A stretch of 64,000 nucleotides of DNA from GCA-2731375 sp002731375 (lineage in GTDB: Bacteria > Pseudomonadota > Alphaproteobacteria > GCA-2731375), in NCBI GenBank assembly GCA_030752605.1, contig JASMDX010000055.1:16470-80469 (forward strand), given 5' to 3'. Below are positions 51,695 through 60,802 of this stretch, one piece after another (the first letter of the stretch is position 1; every line of letters begins with the position of its first letter). Position numbers and translations under genes: made by a program. The notes under the pieces are model-generated. The model did no database searches and had not been told where the DNA came from. It was given only the letters and a program-made list of their open reading frames with translations.

Positions 51695-52687
51695 CTACAG
51701 CTTATCGCGGCGCCGGCCAGCCCACATTTCCTCGGCCAGCGCCTGTGCGTCCGCGACGCTGTCGGCGCGGTTCATAAGCTTCAGGATAATCGCCAGGGTA
51801 CCGGTCACGGCCGCCGTGGCGAATAGGCTCTCCTCCACTCCCTTCCAAACCTGGCTCAGGCGGACGAGATGCAATTCCTCTTCATATTTTTGATGTGGTT
51901 CGGGCAGCAATGGCGCCCATTCCTCGGTGCCGGTGACGCCGTCATGCACGGTCTGAACCGTGGCCGGCTTGCCGGGACGCCGTTCGATCTCGCCACCCTC
52001 GCCCCTAAACACCGCCATGTGCGGCTGACCGAGCGCCAAGGCCGCATTCTGATGGATCGTACCGTAGCCGGGATGGAAAATACCCTGGGGCATGTGGGCT
52101 GCGGCAAAGGGATTGAGCATCCGCGACAGTGTATGCACCGGCGTCCGCAGGCCAAGAATCGGGCGCAGTTCGATCATTTCATGCAGGCGGGGGCTGAGAT
52201 ATTCCAAGGGCAAATAACTGACGCCGTCCTGTTCGATCTGGCGTGCCGCCTCGGTAAGAGAGGTGGCGACGGGCAGGCCAAGGAAATCCATGACCACGCG
52301 GGCATAAACCCGTCCAGGCGTGTGCCCCTCCGCGCCATGCATGAAAATCTTGATGCCATTGTCCGCCAGAACGACCACCGCCAGCATGAACCAGGGCAAC
52401 TGCCTTTTCTTGCCGGCATAGCACGACCAGTCAAGATCGACCTTCGGCATAGTCGCGGGCAGCTCAAAACTTTGCCGCGCCGCGCGGACGAAGCCCGCGA
52501 TTTCGCCGCCTGTTTCCTCCTTCATGCGCAGCAGCATCAAAAAGGCACCAAGTTGCTCGGGCAGAACTTCGCCGGCCAAGACCATGGCCATGGCGTCTTC
52601 CGCTTCCACCTCAGTCAAGGAGCGCTGGAAGCTCTTGCCCCGGCCCAGAATGCGCACATAGGCGGCAAAAGGATGTTCTTCTCTCAT
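51695..52687 (-). CDS. Anthranilate phosphoribosyltransferase-like (TrpD2/YbiB-like) protein in dsr operon
   Basis: 330 residues from the ATG at 52687. The N-terminal helical part (YVRILGRGKSFQRSLTEVEA, GEVLPEQLGAFLMLLRMKEE) and the later HGAEGHTPGRVYARVVMDFL resemble the TrpD/nucleoside-phosphorylase class III fold, especially the YbiB/TrpD2 group that binds nucleic acid or has no known reaction. The glycine-rich PRPP loop of true TrpD (KHGNR) is replaced by FMHGAEGH. It sits between dsrP (7 nt) and dsrN (10 nt), so it is part of the operon; its role there is unknown. Confidence 0.8.
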   Translation of the reverse strand: MREEHPFAAYVRILGRGKSFQRSLTEVEAEDAMAMVLAGEVLPEQLGAFLMLLRMKEETGGEIAGFVRAARQSFELPATMPKVDLDWSCYAGKKRQLPWFMLAVVVLADNGIKIFMHGAEGHTPGRVYARVVMDFLGLPVATSLTEAARQIEQDGVSYLPLEYLSPRLHEMIELRPILGLRTPVHTLSRMLNPFAAAHMPQGIFHPGYGTIHQNAALALGQPHMAVFRGEGGEIERRPGKPATVQTVHDGVTGTEEWAPLLPEPHQKYEEELHLVRLSQVWKGVEESLFATAAVTGTLAIILKLMNRADSVADAQALAEEMWAGRRRDKL

Positions 52688-52694
52688 GTTCAAT

Positions 52695-53900
52695 CTATTT
52701 AGGCGGATCAACCGCCTTTTCCACAATACTTGTCGGGAGGATTGGCAAAATCCGTAGCCCAAGCATGACAACCATCGCCGCTAGCGCGATACCGCCGAGG
52801 CCCAAAACGAGCTCTGGCCAACTTGGCCCGTAGCTGGCAATGGCACCATCAAAAAAGCTGCTGCTAATTTCATACCCTGGAAACAGATTTAGCGGATAGC
52901 TCTGGCCGCCAATAATGATGACATAGACTTGCGCCAAGCCACCCAGGATCACCAAAACCGCCGCCGAAAGGCTCCATCCGGGCGGCCTTTGCCGTGACAG
53001 CGGCCAAAGCAGAAGCGCCAATGGAACGATGCCGCCGGCGCCAACCTGCAACAGCCAGAACATAGCCGTAATGGCGCCACCTTCGAGCAGCAGGAAACGC
53101 TCGATGCCATAGGACCCGGCACCATAAAGGCCGGTTAGATGCTGCAGAGTGGTGAAATAAAGCACCACCGCCACGAAAATCGTCAGCAGCCGCGCCATAC
53201 GCCTGCCCATGGCGCCGCCAAGGGCTACCTCCCGGCCATAACATGCCGCCAGCGCCAGCATGAAGATAGCGAGGCCAATGGCCAGCGACATGGCTATGAA
53301 AAGCGGCGCCATGATGGCGCTATTGTAGGCCTCCCGCGCCACGAGAAAGCCAAAGATGCAGCCGGTTCCCGTGGTCAGGACAAGGCGCCAGACGAAGGCC
53401 AATAGGCCGGCCTTGCCGCTCCATTTCATCAATCGGCGCTCCATTAGCAGCCAAAGATAAAGGGCGACGATGGCAATGAATCCGGTATAGAGAAATATAT
53501 TCCAGGCAAAGATGGAACGGAAATTGAACGAGGTCATGGCGATGATCAGGCGGTCGGGGCGGCCCAAATCGAGCACCAGAACGGCCAATCCACCGAGCAA
53601 CAGCGCGATCGCCATCAGTCCGGACAGGCGCGCCAGTGGTTTATAGGCCGCTTGTCCAAACACCGAGCCGATGGAGGCCATGTTAAGAACGCCGGAAGCG
53701 GCAACGATCAGAAACACCGCGAAGACATGCGGCAGGCCCCAGACCACCTGATTGTTCATGCCGGTTACCCAATGGCCGTTATACTCCATATACCAGGCCG
53801 CGATCAGGCCAAGCCCCAGAACGCCCGCTGCCACTGCCGCCAGGCTATAAAAGCGCGGCGAGGCTTGGCCGATGATTTGGAATGTCTGCTGGTTTTTCAC
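52695..53900 (-). CDS. dsrP: DsrP, NrfD-type membrane quinone-interacting subunit
   Basis: 401 residues from a GTG at 53900 (GAGG 8 nt before), with about 10 membrane helices. WGLPHVFAVFLIVAASG and DLGRPDRLIIAM are typical of NrfD/PsrC proteins, which exchange electrons with the quinone pool. It is the membrane part of the DsrJOP half of the DsrMKJOP complex. Order dsrJ-dsrO-dsrP is conserved here. Confidence 0.93.
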   Translation of the reverse strand: MKNQQTFQIIGQASPRFYSLAAVAAGVLGLGLIAAWYMEYNGHWVTGMNNQVVWGLPHVFAVFLIVAASGVLNMASIGSVFGQAAYKPLARLSGLMAIALLLGGLAVLVLDLGRPDRLIIAMTSFNFRSIFAWNIFLYTGFIAIVALYLWLLMERRLMKWSGKAGLLAFVWRLVLTTGTGCIFGFLVAREAYNSAIMAPLFIAMSLAIGLAIFMLALAACYGREVALGGAMGRRMARLLTIFVAVVLYFTTLQHLTGLYGAGSYGIERFLLLEGGAITAMFWLLQVGAGGIVPLALLLWPLSRQRPPGWSLSAAVLVILGGLAQVYVIIIGGQSYPLNLFPGYEISSSFFDGAIASYGPSWPELVLGLGGIALAAMVVMLGLRILPILPTSIVEKAVDPPK

Positions 53901-53910
53901 GGCGCCACCC

Positions 53911-54630
53911 TCAAAGGCCCTGATAGCGGACGCCGGGATCGAGCCCCAGATCGGCGCGGATCGCCGCTGACGGATATTCCGCCAAGCGCTTGGAAATTTC
54001 GCTGGTCGGATCGTTCAGATCGCCAAAGATGATGGCGCCATGACCTAGACCGGCACAGGCCTCGACGCAGGCCGGGGTGCCGCCGGCATCGACCCGATGG
54101 ACACAGAGCGTGCAGCTTTCAACCGTGCCTTTGCCCCTCGGCGCGTGCGGTGCCTGGTCGGTCACCGTTTCATGTACGAAGGAACGAGCCTTGTAGGGAC
54201 AGGCCAGCATACAATAGCGGCAACCGATGCAACGGTGCTTGTCGACCAGAACAATGCCGTCGGCACGCTTGAACGAGGCGCCGGTTGGGCAAACATCGGC
54301 ACAGGGCGGTTCCGCGCAATGCTGGCACATAACAGGAAGCGAGAGTTTCCTGCCGCTGCCCTTGTGGCGCAGATCTACCTTTCTGATCCATTGTGCCTGG
54401 ATCGCGGGACCATGCGCCGGACCAATGGCATTCTCCTCGCCGCAGGCACCAACGCAAGCCGAACAATCCGCCTTGCATCTATTGGCATCGATCAGCATTC
54501 CCCAGCGGTTCTTGGCGGACGCTGGGCCCGAGGTGAGGGCAGCTTGCGCCATGGGGTAGAGCGTGACCCCCGGCGCGATGGTCAAGGCCAGGGCGGCTGC
54601 ACCGGCCAGGAAATCGCGGCGCCCGGTCAT
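53911..54630 (-). CDS. dsrO: DsrO, periplasmic iron-sulfur protein
   Basis: 239 residues from the ATG at 54630, which overlaps the dsrJ stop (ATGA). A Tat signal begins TGRRDFLAGAAALALT. Cysteine groups CKADCSACVGAC, CQHCAEPPCADVCP, CIGCRYCMLACP and CTLCVHRVD...CVEAC can hold up to four [4Fe-4S] clusters. It connects triheme DsrJ with membrane DsrP. Confidence 0.94.
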   Translation of the reverse strand: MTGRRDFLAGAAALALTIAPGVTLYPMAQAALTSGPASAKNRWGMLIDANRCKADCSACVGACGEENAIGPAHGPAIQAQWIRKVDLRHKGSGRKLSLPVMCQHCAEPPCADVCPTGASFKRADGIVLVDKHRCIGCRYCMLACPYKARSFVHETVTDQAPHAPRGKGTVESCTLCVHRVDAGGTPACVEACAGLGHGAIIFGDLNDPTSEISKRLAEYPSAAIRADLGLDPGVRYQGL

Positions 54631-55037
54631 TTCGCCTGCCCCGCCGAGGCGCTCGATTGCCGTATTAGAGGACCGGGCTTGGCATTGTGGCATTCGAAAC
54701 AATCGATCCGCACCGCCGCATAATCGTGGCAGGCGCGGCAAAAATGCTTTGGGTTGTCAAAACCGACCGCATGGCCGTCGCTACCCGCCACGGCGTGGCA
54801 GTCCAGGCATCCCGCCAACTTTTCCGATAGCGCCCGCCTGCCCTCGCGGACACTGGCATCGCGGCGATGGCTTAGAAAATTCATGTGATTGGCGCGCATG
54901 AAGGCGGCATCGCGGACACAAGTGCCGCCCTTGGCTTTCGGCACGGTTGGCTGCAAGCCGCCGGCGCAGGCCGGCGTATCTCCATCGCCGAGCGAGATCA
55001 GAAACAGCGCGGCAACCATGATCAGGACGGCGCGCAT
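54627..55037 (-). CDS. dsrJ: DsrJ, triheme periplasmic cytochrome c
   Basis: 136 residues from the ATG at 55037, which begins 7 nt after the dsrL stop. A signal or anchor helix (MRAVLIMVAALFLISLG) is at the start. Three heme sites are present: CLDCH, CRACH and CFECH. The cysteine of GGTCVRDAAFMRANHM may be the unusual heme ligand of DsrJ. Part of DsrMKJOP in the periplasm. Confidence 0.94.
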   Translation of the reverse strand: MRAVLIMVAALFLISLGDGDTPACAGGLQPTVPKAKGGTCVRDAAFMRANHMNFLSHRRDASVREGRRALSEKLAGCLDCHAVAGSDGHAVGFDNPKHFCRACHDYAAVRIDCFECHNAKPGPLIRQSSASAGQAK

Positions 55038-55044
55038 GGCCCTG

Positions 55045-56988
55045 CTATTCCCCCAGGCCCATCTTGATGTAGCCCGACGGGCAGACATCCTGGCAGATGT
55101 AGCAGCCGACGCATTTTCCATAGTCGGTATCGACATAGCGGCCTATCGCGCGTTCCGATTTGTCGACCCGGAAGATGGCGTCCTGTGGGCAATAGATCAT
55201 GCAATTGTCGCAATTGAAGCACATGCCGCAACTCATACAGCGGTCCGCCTCGGCAATCACATCCTCCTCGGCAAGGCCGGTGAATCTTTCCTGAAAATTG
55301 CCTAGAACCTCCGCCGACCCGATAGCCTTCTCGACCCGGCGGCGCATGGGGTCATGGGGGAAATGGCCTAGGAACAATTCATCGCAGGGCACGATTTCAA
55401 CGAATGAACGGTCTTCGTAATTGTGGATGGCGAAATTCGCTGCATCCGTATTCTTGGCCGGGCCGCCTGAAAAAGCCGCCGGCTCCAGCTCGTGGGTTCT
55501 AAGCTCGTGCAAAAGATTGAAATGATGCACATCGACCCGGGGCCGGGCCACCGGCGTTTCCTCTTGCAGATAGCGCTCGATACCCTCTACCGCGATCGAG
55601 GCGTGGCCAATGGCCGTGGTCAAGAGATGTGGCTTTATAATATCGCCACCGACGAAATGCGCCGCCTTTTCCTTGACACGGTAAAACGGATCAGCGTCCA
55701 TCAAACCCCACCCGTTGTTGAAATCTTCGAAGCCGGTGAAGTCACCATCCTGGCCGGTGGCCCCGACGATCAGGCTACATTTAATCTCAAAGGCATCTTC
55801 CTCACGCACGGTCATGCTACCGTCAGGGGCCCAGTCCACGGGTGCGACTTTCAGGGCCCGGGCGCGGCCATCGTCACCGAGCATGACCTCCAATGGCGCC
55901 AAGCTTTCATGTATTTTGACGCCCTCGGCAATAACCGATTTCAGTTCATGCTCCGTCGCCGGCGCCTTGGAAATCGGCCGGCGGTAGACGATCCAGACAT
56001 CGGCGCTTTGGCGCCGGGCGGCATGGGCCACATCATGGATCGTGTGGCCGAGGATTACGTTGTCCGGCCGGTCCCTGGCACCTTTCGCCGTAATATGTCC
56101 GATGCGGCGGGCAACGGCGGCAACATCCATGGCCGTGTCGCCGGCACCGATCACCAGGATCCGGCCATCAATATATTGTAGTCGGTCCTCGTTGAAGGCG
56201 CGCAAGAAGGACATGCCATCGACGCAGTTCCCTGCCTCGGCGCCGGGGATCGGCAACGGCTTACCGGTCTGGGCGCCAATGGCCCAAAAGACGGCGTCGA
56301 AATTCTCTTCCAGCGCCGCTACGGTGACATCCGTGCCGATCTTGGTGTTGAGATGGACCTGCACGCCCATGTCGATGATCCGCTTGATCTCACCATCAAG
56401 GACGTCACGCGGCGTTCGGTAGCTTGGGATACCAAACCGCATCATGCCGCCCAGAGATTCATAGGCCTCGAAGATGGTGCAACCGATCCCTCGCAAACGC
56501 AGGAAATACGCCGCCGCCAGCCCAGCCGGGCCACCACCGATGACCGCGACGTTCTTGCCGGTTTCAGGGCCTGGTTTGGCGAAGGCAAGGTTATGCTGCA
56601 ACCCCCAGTCGCCGACGAACTGTTCGACCGCATTGATACCGACGGATTCTTCGACCTCCGCCCGGTTACAGCCATCCTGACAAGGCGCTGGGCAGACCCG
56701 CCCCATGATCGAGGGAAAGGGATTGGCGGCTGTCATGCGCTCGAAGGCATATTGTCGCCAGTCCAGATCACCAACCGGCTTATCGATGCCACGGACGATG
56801 GTCAGCCAGCTCCGGATATCGTGCCCGGAGGGGCAACTGCCCTGACAGGGCGGCGCCCGATGCACATAAGCCGGACATTTCCCGGATTCCCCGGATACAA
56901 CGAAATGTTCCGCCCATTCCAGATGTTCGGCATCACCGTCAGTATACCGCCGGTGTGTAGGCTTGGCCCTATCGGCGGTATCACTCAT
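55045..56988 (-). CDS. dsrL: DsrL, NAD(P)H-linked iron-sulfur flavoprotein
   Basis: 647 residues. N-terminal cysteine groups PPCQGSCPSGHDI and CPAPCQDGCNRAEVEE belong to a GltD-like domain. VAVIGGGPAGLAAAYFLRLR binds FAD, RILVIGAGDTAMDVAAVARR binds NAD(P). The C-terminal ferredoxin part has CMSCGMCFNCDNCMIYCP and CVGCYICQDVCP. In sulfur oxidisers DsrL accepts electrons from DsrAB and reduces NAD+. Its start overlaps the end of dsrK by 8 nt. Confidence 0.95.
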   Translation of the reverse strand: MSDTADRAKPTHRRYTDGDAEHLEWAEHFVVSGESGKCPAYVHRAPPCQGSCPSGHDIRSWLTIVRGIDKPVGDLDWRQYAFERMTAANPFPSIMGRVCPAPCQDGCNRAEVEESVGINAVEQFVGDWGLQHNLAFAKPGPETGKNVAVIGGGPAGLAAAYFLRLRGIGCTIFEAYESLGGMMRFGIPSYRTPRDVLDGEIKRIIDMGVQVHLNTKIGTDVTVAALEENFDAVFWAIGAQTGKPLPIPGAEAGNCVDGMSFLRAFNEDRLQYIDGRILVIGAGDTAMDVAAVARRIGHITAKGARDRPDNVILGHTIHDVAHAARRQSADVWIVYRRPISKAPATEHELKSVIAEGVKIHESLAPLEVMLGDDGRARALKVAPVDWAPDGSMTVREEDAFEIKCSLIVGATGQDGDFTGFEDFNNGWGLMDADPFYRVKEKAAHFVGGDIIKPHLLTTAIGHASIAVEGIERYLQEETPVARPRVDVHHFNLLHELRTHELEPAAFSGGPAKNTDAANFAIHNYEDRSFVEIVPCDELFLGHFPHDPMRRRVEKAIGSAEVLGNFQERFTGLAEEDVIAEADRCMSCGMCFNCDNCMIYCPQDAIFRVDKSERAIGRYVDTDYGKCVGCYICQDVCPSGYIKMGLGE

Positions 56989-58513
56989 TGTTTACTTCCT
57001 TGGGCATATCTTCGTCCGCGGCATCTTCCGCGCCATCAAGAATGATGGCGTTACTGACCAGTTGATGCACGCTGACAATACTGGTCATCGGATAGCCATA
57101 CATCGGCATGACCTTGGCAAACTGGCTCTTGCAGATAGCGCAGATCGCCGCCATATGGGTGACACCGTGCGTGTCGGCCACCTGCTTGTAGGCTTCCATT
57201 CTTGGCTTCGCCCCCTTGACCCGCAGTTCGAGCAGATCATCGCTCAGCAAGCCGCCACCGCCGCCGCAGCAATACGTCTTGTCGCCGATGGCCTCGGCGT
57301 CCATATCGACGAAATTGTTGCAACTGGCCTTGATAATCTCGCGCGGAAAAACGAATTGTCCGCCCGGCTCCGGCCCCATGCGAGAGGCGCGGGCGACATT
57401 GCAGGAATCGTGAAAAGTCAGGGTCATATGATCATTGGCCGATTTGTCGAACCGCAAGCGGCCTTCCTGGATCAGATCATAAGTGAATTCACAAATATGT
57501 TGCGGCACCGGATAAGCGGGGTCGAGAAAATCAAATGGTCCGGCCAATGTGTCCCAGAAATTATAGGCGACCCGCCAGGCATGGCCGCATTCGCCAACAA
57601 TAATGCGTTTGACGCCCAGATCCTGGGCCGCCTTGCGGATACGCTTGGCAATCAGCTTCATCTGCTCGTGCGAGCCGATAAACATGGCGAAATTAGCTGC
57701 TTCGGAGGCGTGGGAACTCAGCGTCCATTTCACGCCCGCCTGATGAAAGACCTTGGCATAGCCGATCAGACCATCGACATGAGGCTCGGCGAAAAAGTCA
57801 GCGCTAGGCGTGACCAGCAAGATATCCGCCCCCTTCACGTCCAGCGGTAACGGGATGGCAATGCCGGTGTCGTCCTCGATATCCTCTTCCAGGTCGGCAA
57901 GGGTCGCCGCCAACGCCTTTTCCTGGAGGCCCAGATTGTTGCCGATCTTGTGCACCTTGCCGATGATCTCGTTACAGTATTTCTGGCCCTTGCCGATTGT
58001 GTCCATGATCTCCCGCGCCGCCATGGAGACCTCGGCGGTATCGATGCCGTATGGGCAAAAGACAGAACAGCGGCGGCATTGCGAGCACTGATGAAAATAG
58101 GTGTACCAATCGTCGAGCACTTCTTCGGTCAATTCCTCGGCGCCGACCAAACCCGGCAGCCATTTTCCGGCCAGGGTGAAATGCTTGCGGTAGACCTTGC
58201 GCATCAGGTCCTGGCGGGCTACAGGCATGTTCTTCGGGTCGCCGGTGCCCAAGTAGTAGTGGCATTTATCCGCGCAGGCGCCGCATTTGACGCAAATGTC
58301 CATGTACACCTGCAGCGAGCGGTTGCGCTTTAGTAACTCGTCAAATTTTTCGATCGCCTTGGCCTGCCAGCCGTCGACCAACTCGCCGGGAAAGCCAAGC
58401 TCCTTTTGGTGTTCCGGCGTGGCGGCGAACGGTTGGCTGTGCTCCATCACGCCTGGGGCCAGGTCCGGCGGAACGGTAAATTCATCAAGCTCGGGGGGTT
58501 CGAAATCAGCCAT
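56981..58513 (-). CDS. dsrK: DsrK, HdrD-like cytoplasmic iron-sulfur subunit
   Basis: 510 residues from the ATG at 58513, just after the dsrM stop. Ferredoxin clusters CVKCGACADKCHYY and CSQCRRCSVFCPYG lie in the first third, and the noncubane-cluster cysteines are in VGECGHAWRVAY and KTYCCGGGGGLL, as in the HdrD family. It is the catalytic subunit of DsrMKJOP that reacts with the DsrC disulfide/trisulfide at the cytoplasmic face. Confidence 0.95.
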   Translation of the reverse strand: MADFEPPELDEFTVPPDLAPGVMEHSQPFAATPEHQKELGFPGELVDGWQAKAIEKFDELLKRNRSLQVYMDICVKCGACADKCHYYLGTGDPKNMPVARQDLMRKVYRKHFTLAGKWLPGLVGAEELTEEVLDDWYTYFHQCSQCRRCSVFCPYGIDTAEVSMAAREIMDTIGKGQKYCNEIIGKVHKIGNNLGLQEKALAATLADLEEDIEDDTGIAIPLPLDVKGADILLVTPSADFFAEPHVDGLIGYAKVFHQAGVKWTLSSHASEAANFAMFIGSHEQMKLIAKRIRKAAQDLGVKRIIVGECGHAWRVAYNFWDTLAGPFDFLDPAYPVPQHICEFTYDLIQEGRLRFDKSANDHMTLTFHDSCNVARASRMGPEPGGQFVFPREIIKASCNNFVDMDAEAIGDKTYCCGGGGGLLSDDLLELRVKGAKPRMEAYKQVADTHGVTHMAAICAICKSQFAKVMPMYGYPMTSIVSVHQLVSNAIILDGAEDAADEDMPKEVNNE

Positions 58514-58515
58514 CG

Positions 58516-59223
58516 TCAAACGCCCCCTGGCGGGACATAGCGTTGTTCGCGCGGATTGTCGGTTTGGTTGCGTGTCGGGCTGAAAAATATTCCCGGAATA
58601 TGCAGCAACTTGGAGAACGGCAAGACGATCAGCAACACCGCGACGCCGGCCAAGTGCGCCAGCAGCACGGGTTCGCTGGGCAAGGCCTGCCAATCAAACC
58701 GGACAAGGCCGAGAGAAAAGGTCTTGAGGGTGATGATATCCGTGCGCGCCAGATATTGCAGGGCCAATCCCGATAGGGCGATCCCTGCCAGTAACGCCAA
58801 CATCAGATGATCGGATGGCTGCGAGATGTAGCGGACGCGGGGCAGGACCAGGCGGCGCAACCAAAGGCCGGCCAGGCCGATGACCATGGCGAACGCCGCG
58901 TACTTTCCAAATGGCTGGATCCAGACTACCCAGGTCCAAACCGGTTCCGTGAAATAACGCAGATGACGCAACAGTACCAACACCAGGGCGGCGTGGAACA
59001 TCCAACTGAACAGCCAGATCCATTTGTTCGAGCGAAATAGGCTTTCGAAGAAAGCGACCTCGCGAAAAAGACGCAAGACAACGCCCCAGGCCGTTGTCGG
59101 TGCCGGCGTCGTCGCGATCTTCAACGGTGCGGGCACCCGCCAATAACGGCGCACCCTTGCCGCCAGCCCGAACGCCAGGACGAGAACCGCAAAATACAAT
59201 AGCGCTATGACTAGGCCTGTCAT
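58516..59223 (-). CDS. dsrM: DsrM, NarI-like diheme cytochrome b membrane subunit
   Basis: 235 residues with about five to six helices, starting MTGLVIALLYFAVLVLAFGL. Histidines in MFHAALVLVLLRHLRYF and LLAHLAGVAVLL could ligate two hemes b, as in NarI-type subunits. It takes electrons between DsrK and menaquinone/ubiquinone. Located before dsrK with 2 nt between stop and start. Confidence 0.92.
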   Translation of the reverse strand: MTGLVIALLYFAVLVLAFGLAARVRRYWRVPAPLKIATTPAPTTAWGVVLRLFREVAFFESLFRSNKWIWLFSWMFHAALVLVLLRHLRYFTEPVWTWVVWIQPFGKYAAFAMVIGLAGLWLRRLVLPRVRYISQPSDHLMLALLAGIALSGLALQYLARTDIITLKTFSLGLVRFDWQALPSEPVLLAHLAGVAVLLIVLPFSKLLHIPGIFFSPTRNQTDNPREQRYVPPGGV

Positions 59224-59287
59224 TTCACCAAACTGGGTTGGAAGCGCGGGGCGATGCGCCTGCCGCGCCGTCTCCCACCAGGAAACC

Positions 59288-59620
59288 TCAAATGCAGCCC
59301 GTTGGCTTGGGCAGGCCGGCGATCTTGCAGGCCTGTTTCGCCGGGCCGTAGGGGAACAGTTCGTAAAGATATTGGCTGTTTCCCTTTTCCGGACCGAGGG
59401 TTTTCTTGACGGCCTTGGTCAGGACACGAATGGCTGGCGCGATCTGATATTCCTCGTAATAATTACGCAGGAAATTCACGACTTCCCAATGATCGTCGCC
59501 CATTTCGATGTCTTCGCTCTCGGCGATGAGGCCGGCGAGTTCCTCGCTCCACAGGCTGATATCCAACAGATAGCCTTCTTCATCCGTTCCGAAATTCTGT
59601 CCCTGCAAGTGATATGACAT
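59288..59620 (-). CDS. dsrC: DsrC, sulfur-carrier protein
   Basis: 110 residues from the ATG at 59620 with GGAG 7 nt before. WSEELAGLIAESEDIEMGDD and HWEVVNFLRNYYEEYQIAP are family signatures. The C-terminal arm keeps both cysteines: C98 (KQACKIAGLP) and C109 in PTGCI, so it is a true DsrC rather than TusE. The arm carries sulfur as a trisulfide between DsrEFH, DsrAB and DsrK. Confidence 0.97.
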   Translation of the reverse strand: MSYHLQGQNFGTDEEGYLLDISLWSEELAGLIAESEDIEMGDDHWEVVNFLRNYYEEYQIAPAIRVLTKAVKKTLGPEKGNSQYLYELFPYGPAKQACKIAGLPKPTGCI

Positions 59621-59657
59621 AGCTAATCTCCTATTCCATCGTTCGAAAATTGAAATC

Positions 59658-59978
59658 CTACAGCCACGACTGGACCGTGTCATATTCCGCGGCAAGATCG
59701 ACGAAACCGCTATAGTCGACGACGTCGCAGCCCTCAATCAAAGGTTTGCCGGCAAGGCCCCGCGCCTCGATATCCGGGCCCAAAACATACAATGAGAAAT
59801 CGCCCGAGTGCGAGCTTAGCGTCTGACTACCTTCGGAATCCTTGAGGGCCGCGTACACGCCGTCCTCAAGCAACAGGATGCCGCTACCCTTGACGGCAAG
59901 CCGCAGACAGCTGTCGAGACTGTTGCGTTCGAACGGTGATTTATTCACCGTATGCAGTACTTTCCGGCCATTACTCAT
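59658..59978 (-). CDS. dsrH: DsrH, subunit of DsrEFH sulfurtransferase
   Basis: 106 residues from the ATG at 59978. HTVNKSPFERNSLDSCLRLA with C24 and GILLLEDGVYAAL match DsrH/TusB; the cysteine is at the place known in DsrH. It forms a hexamer with DsrE and DsrF that passes sulfur to DsrC. It begins 4 nt after the dsrF stop. Confidence 0.93.
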   Translation of the reverse strand: MSNGRKVLHTVNKSPFERNSLDSCLRLAVKGSGILLLEDGVYAALKDSEGSQTLSSHSGDFSLYVLGPDIEARGLAGKPLIEGCDVVDYSGFVDLAAEYDTVQSWL

Positions 59979-59982
59979 CTGC

Positions 59983-60405
59983 TCATCCCGACAACACCAC
60001 ATCTTGCTCATTCATCAACCGGCTCAGTTCCTCACAGCCCAGCACTTCGACGGCAATGATGAAATCATCCGCCGTCAGACCGCGCTGCTCAAGCGACTCC
60101 CGCTCAACCACGATCCGCCATTCTATATCCAAGTCCGGGTCTTCGTCGGCGTCCTCTTTCTCCATCTCGACGGCGCCGTAGGTGCGGGAGAAGTTCTTCA
60201 TGCCGATGGCTCCGGTATCCTGGCCCTGCATGATCTGATAAACCCCATCATCGACAAAAGCGATCACGGCGTTCTGCTCAAAGGCGGCGGAAATCAGCAC
60301 CGTCTCCAAGGTCTCCAGGGCATAGATCGTGCCATAGGGCGCCTTGCGGTTGAGAAACATAAACCGCTTTTTCTTGCCTTCGATATCAAAAAACTCTTCC
60401 GACAT
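59983..60405 (-). CDS. dsrF: DsrF, subunit of DsrEFH sulfurtransferase
   Basis: 140 residues from the ATG at 60405 with AAGGG upstream. FLNRKAPYGTIYALETLETV and AVIAFVDDGVYQIMQGQD are typical of DsrF/TusC. A structural subunit of the DsrE2F2H2 complex. The dsrE-F-H triple is a marker of the oxidative pathway and is not found with sulfate-reducer DsrAB. Confidence 0.94.
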   Translation of the reverse strand: MSEEFFDIEGKKKRFMFLNRKAPYGTIYALETLETVLISAAFEQNAVIAFVDDGVYQIMQGQDTGAIGMKNFSRTYGAVEMEKEDADEDPDLDIEWRIVVERESLEQRGLTADDFIIAVEVLGCEELSRLMNEQDVVLSG

Positions 60406-60430
60406 ACCCTTCACCAATCCTGCCCTAACC

Positions 60431-60790
60431 CTAATCGCCAAAAACGATCGTGCGGTCCGCCGCGATGCCCAGCTCTATCAATTGTCCAAGCCCCGAGATG
60501 CCGAAGCCTTCGGCCAGGTTCTCGTCCTTGATACCCCGGCGCAGGCCGGCGGCAACGCAGACCACCAAATCAACGCCATGCTCGATCGCCAATTCAGCCC
60601 AGAGCTTGACCAGATTACGATCATCCGATTGCGGTTCGGACAGCTTGTTGCCGTTATTGACGCCATCGTAATAGAAAAACACCCTGGGCACCTGGTGGCC
60701 CTTTTCGATCGCCGCCTTGGCGAAACGATAGGCTGAATCCGATGCCTGATGGGTGAACGGGCCTTCGTTGACCAAAATACCGAAATTCAC
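60431..60790 (-). CDS. dsrE: DsrE, active subunit of DsrEFH sulfurtransferase
   Basis: 119 residues from a GTG at 60790 with AGGGGAG at 7-8 nt. NFGILVNEGPFTHQASDSAY opens it, and C78 in LVVCVAAGLRRGI is the catalytic cysteine, exactly at the residue number known for DsrE of Allochromatium. It receives sulfane sulfur and donates it to DsrC. Confidence 0.95.
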   Translation of the reverse strand: MNFGILVNEGPFTHQASDSAYRFAKAAIEKGHQVPRVFFYYDGVNNGNKLSEPQSDDRNLVKLWAELAIEHGVDLVVCVAAGLRRGIKDENLAEGFGISGLGQLIELGIAADRTIVFGD

Positions 60791-60802
60791 GAAACTTCTC
60801 CC

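Noticed and set aside
50473..51777. Plus-strand frame of 434 codons opposite dsrN
   Set aside because: The composition is a mirror of dsrN codons (many His, Arg, Gln); dsrN itself has clear motifs and a strong ribosome-binding site.
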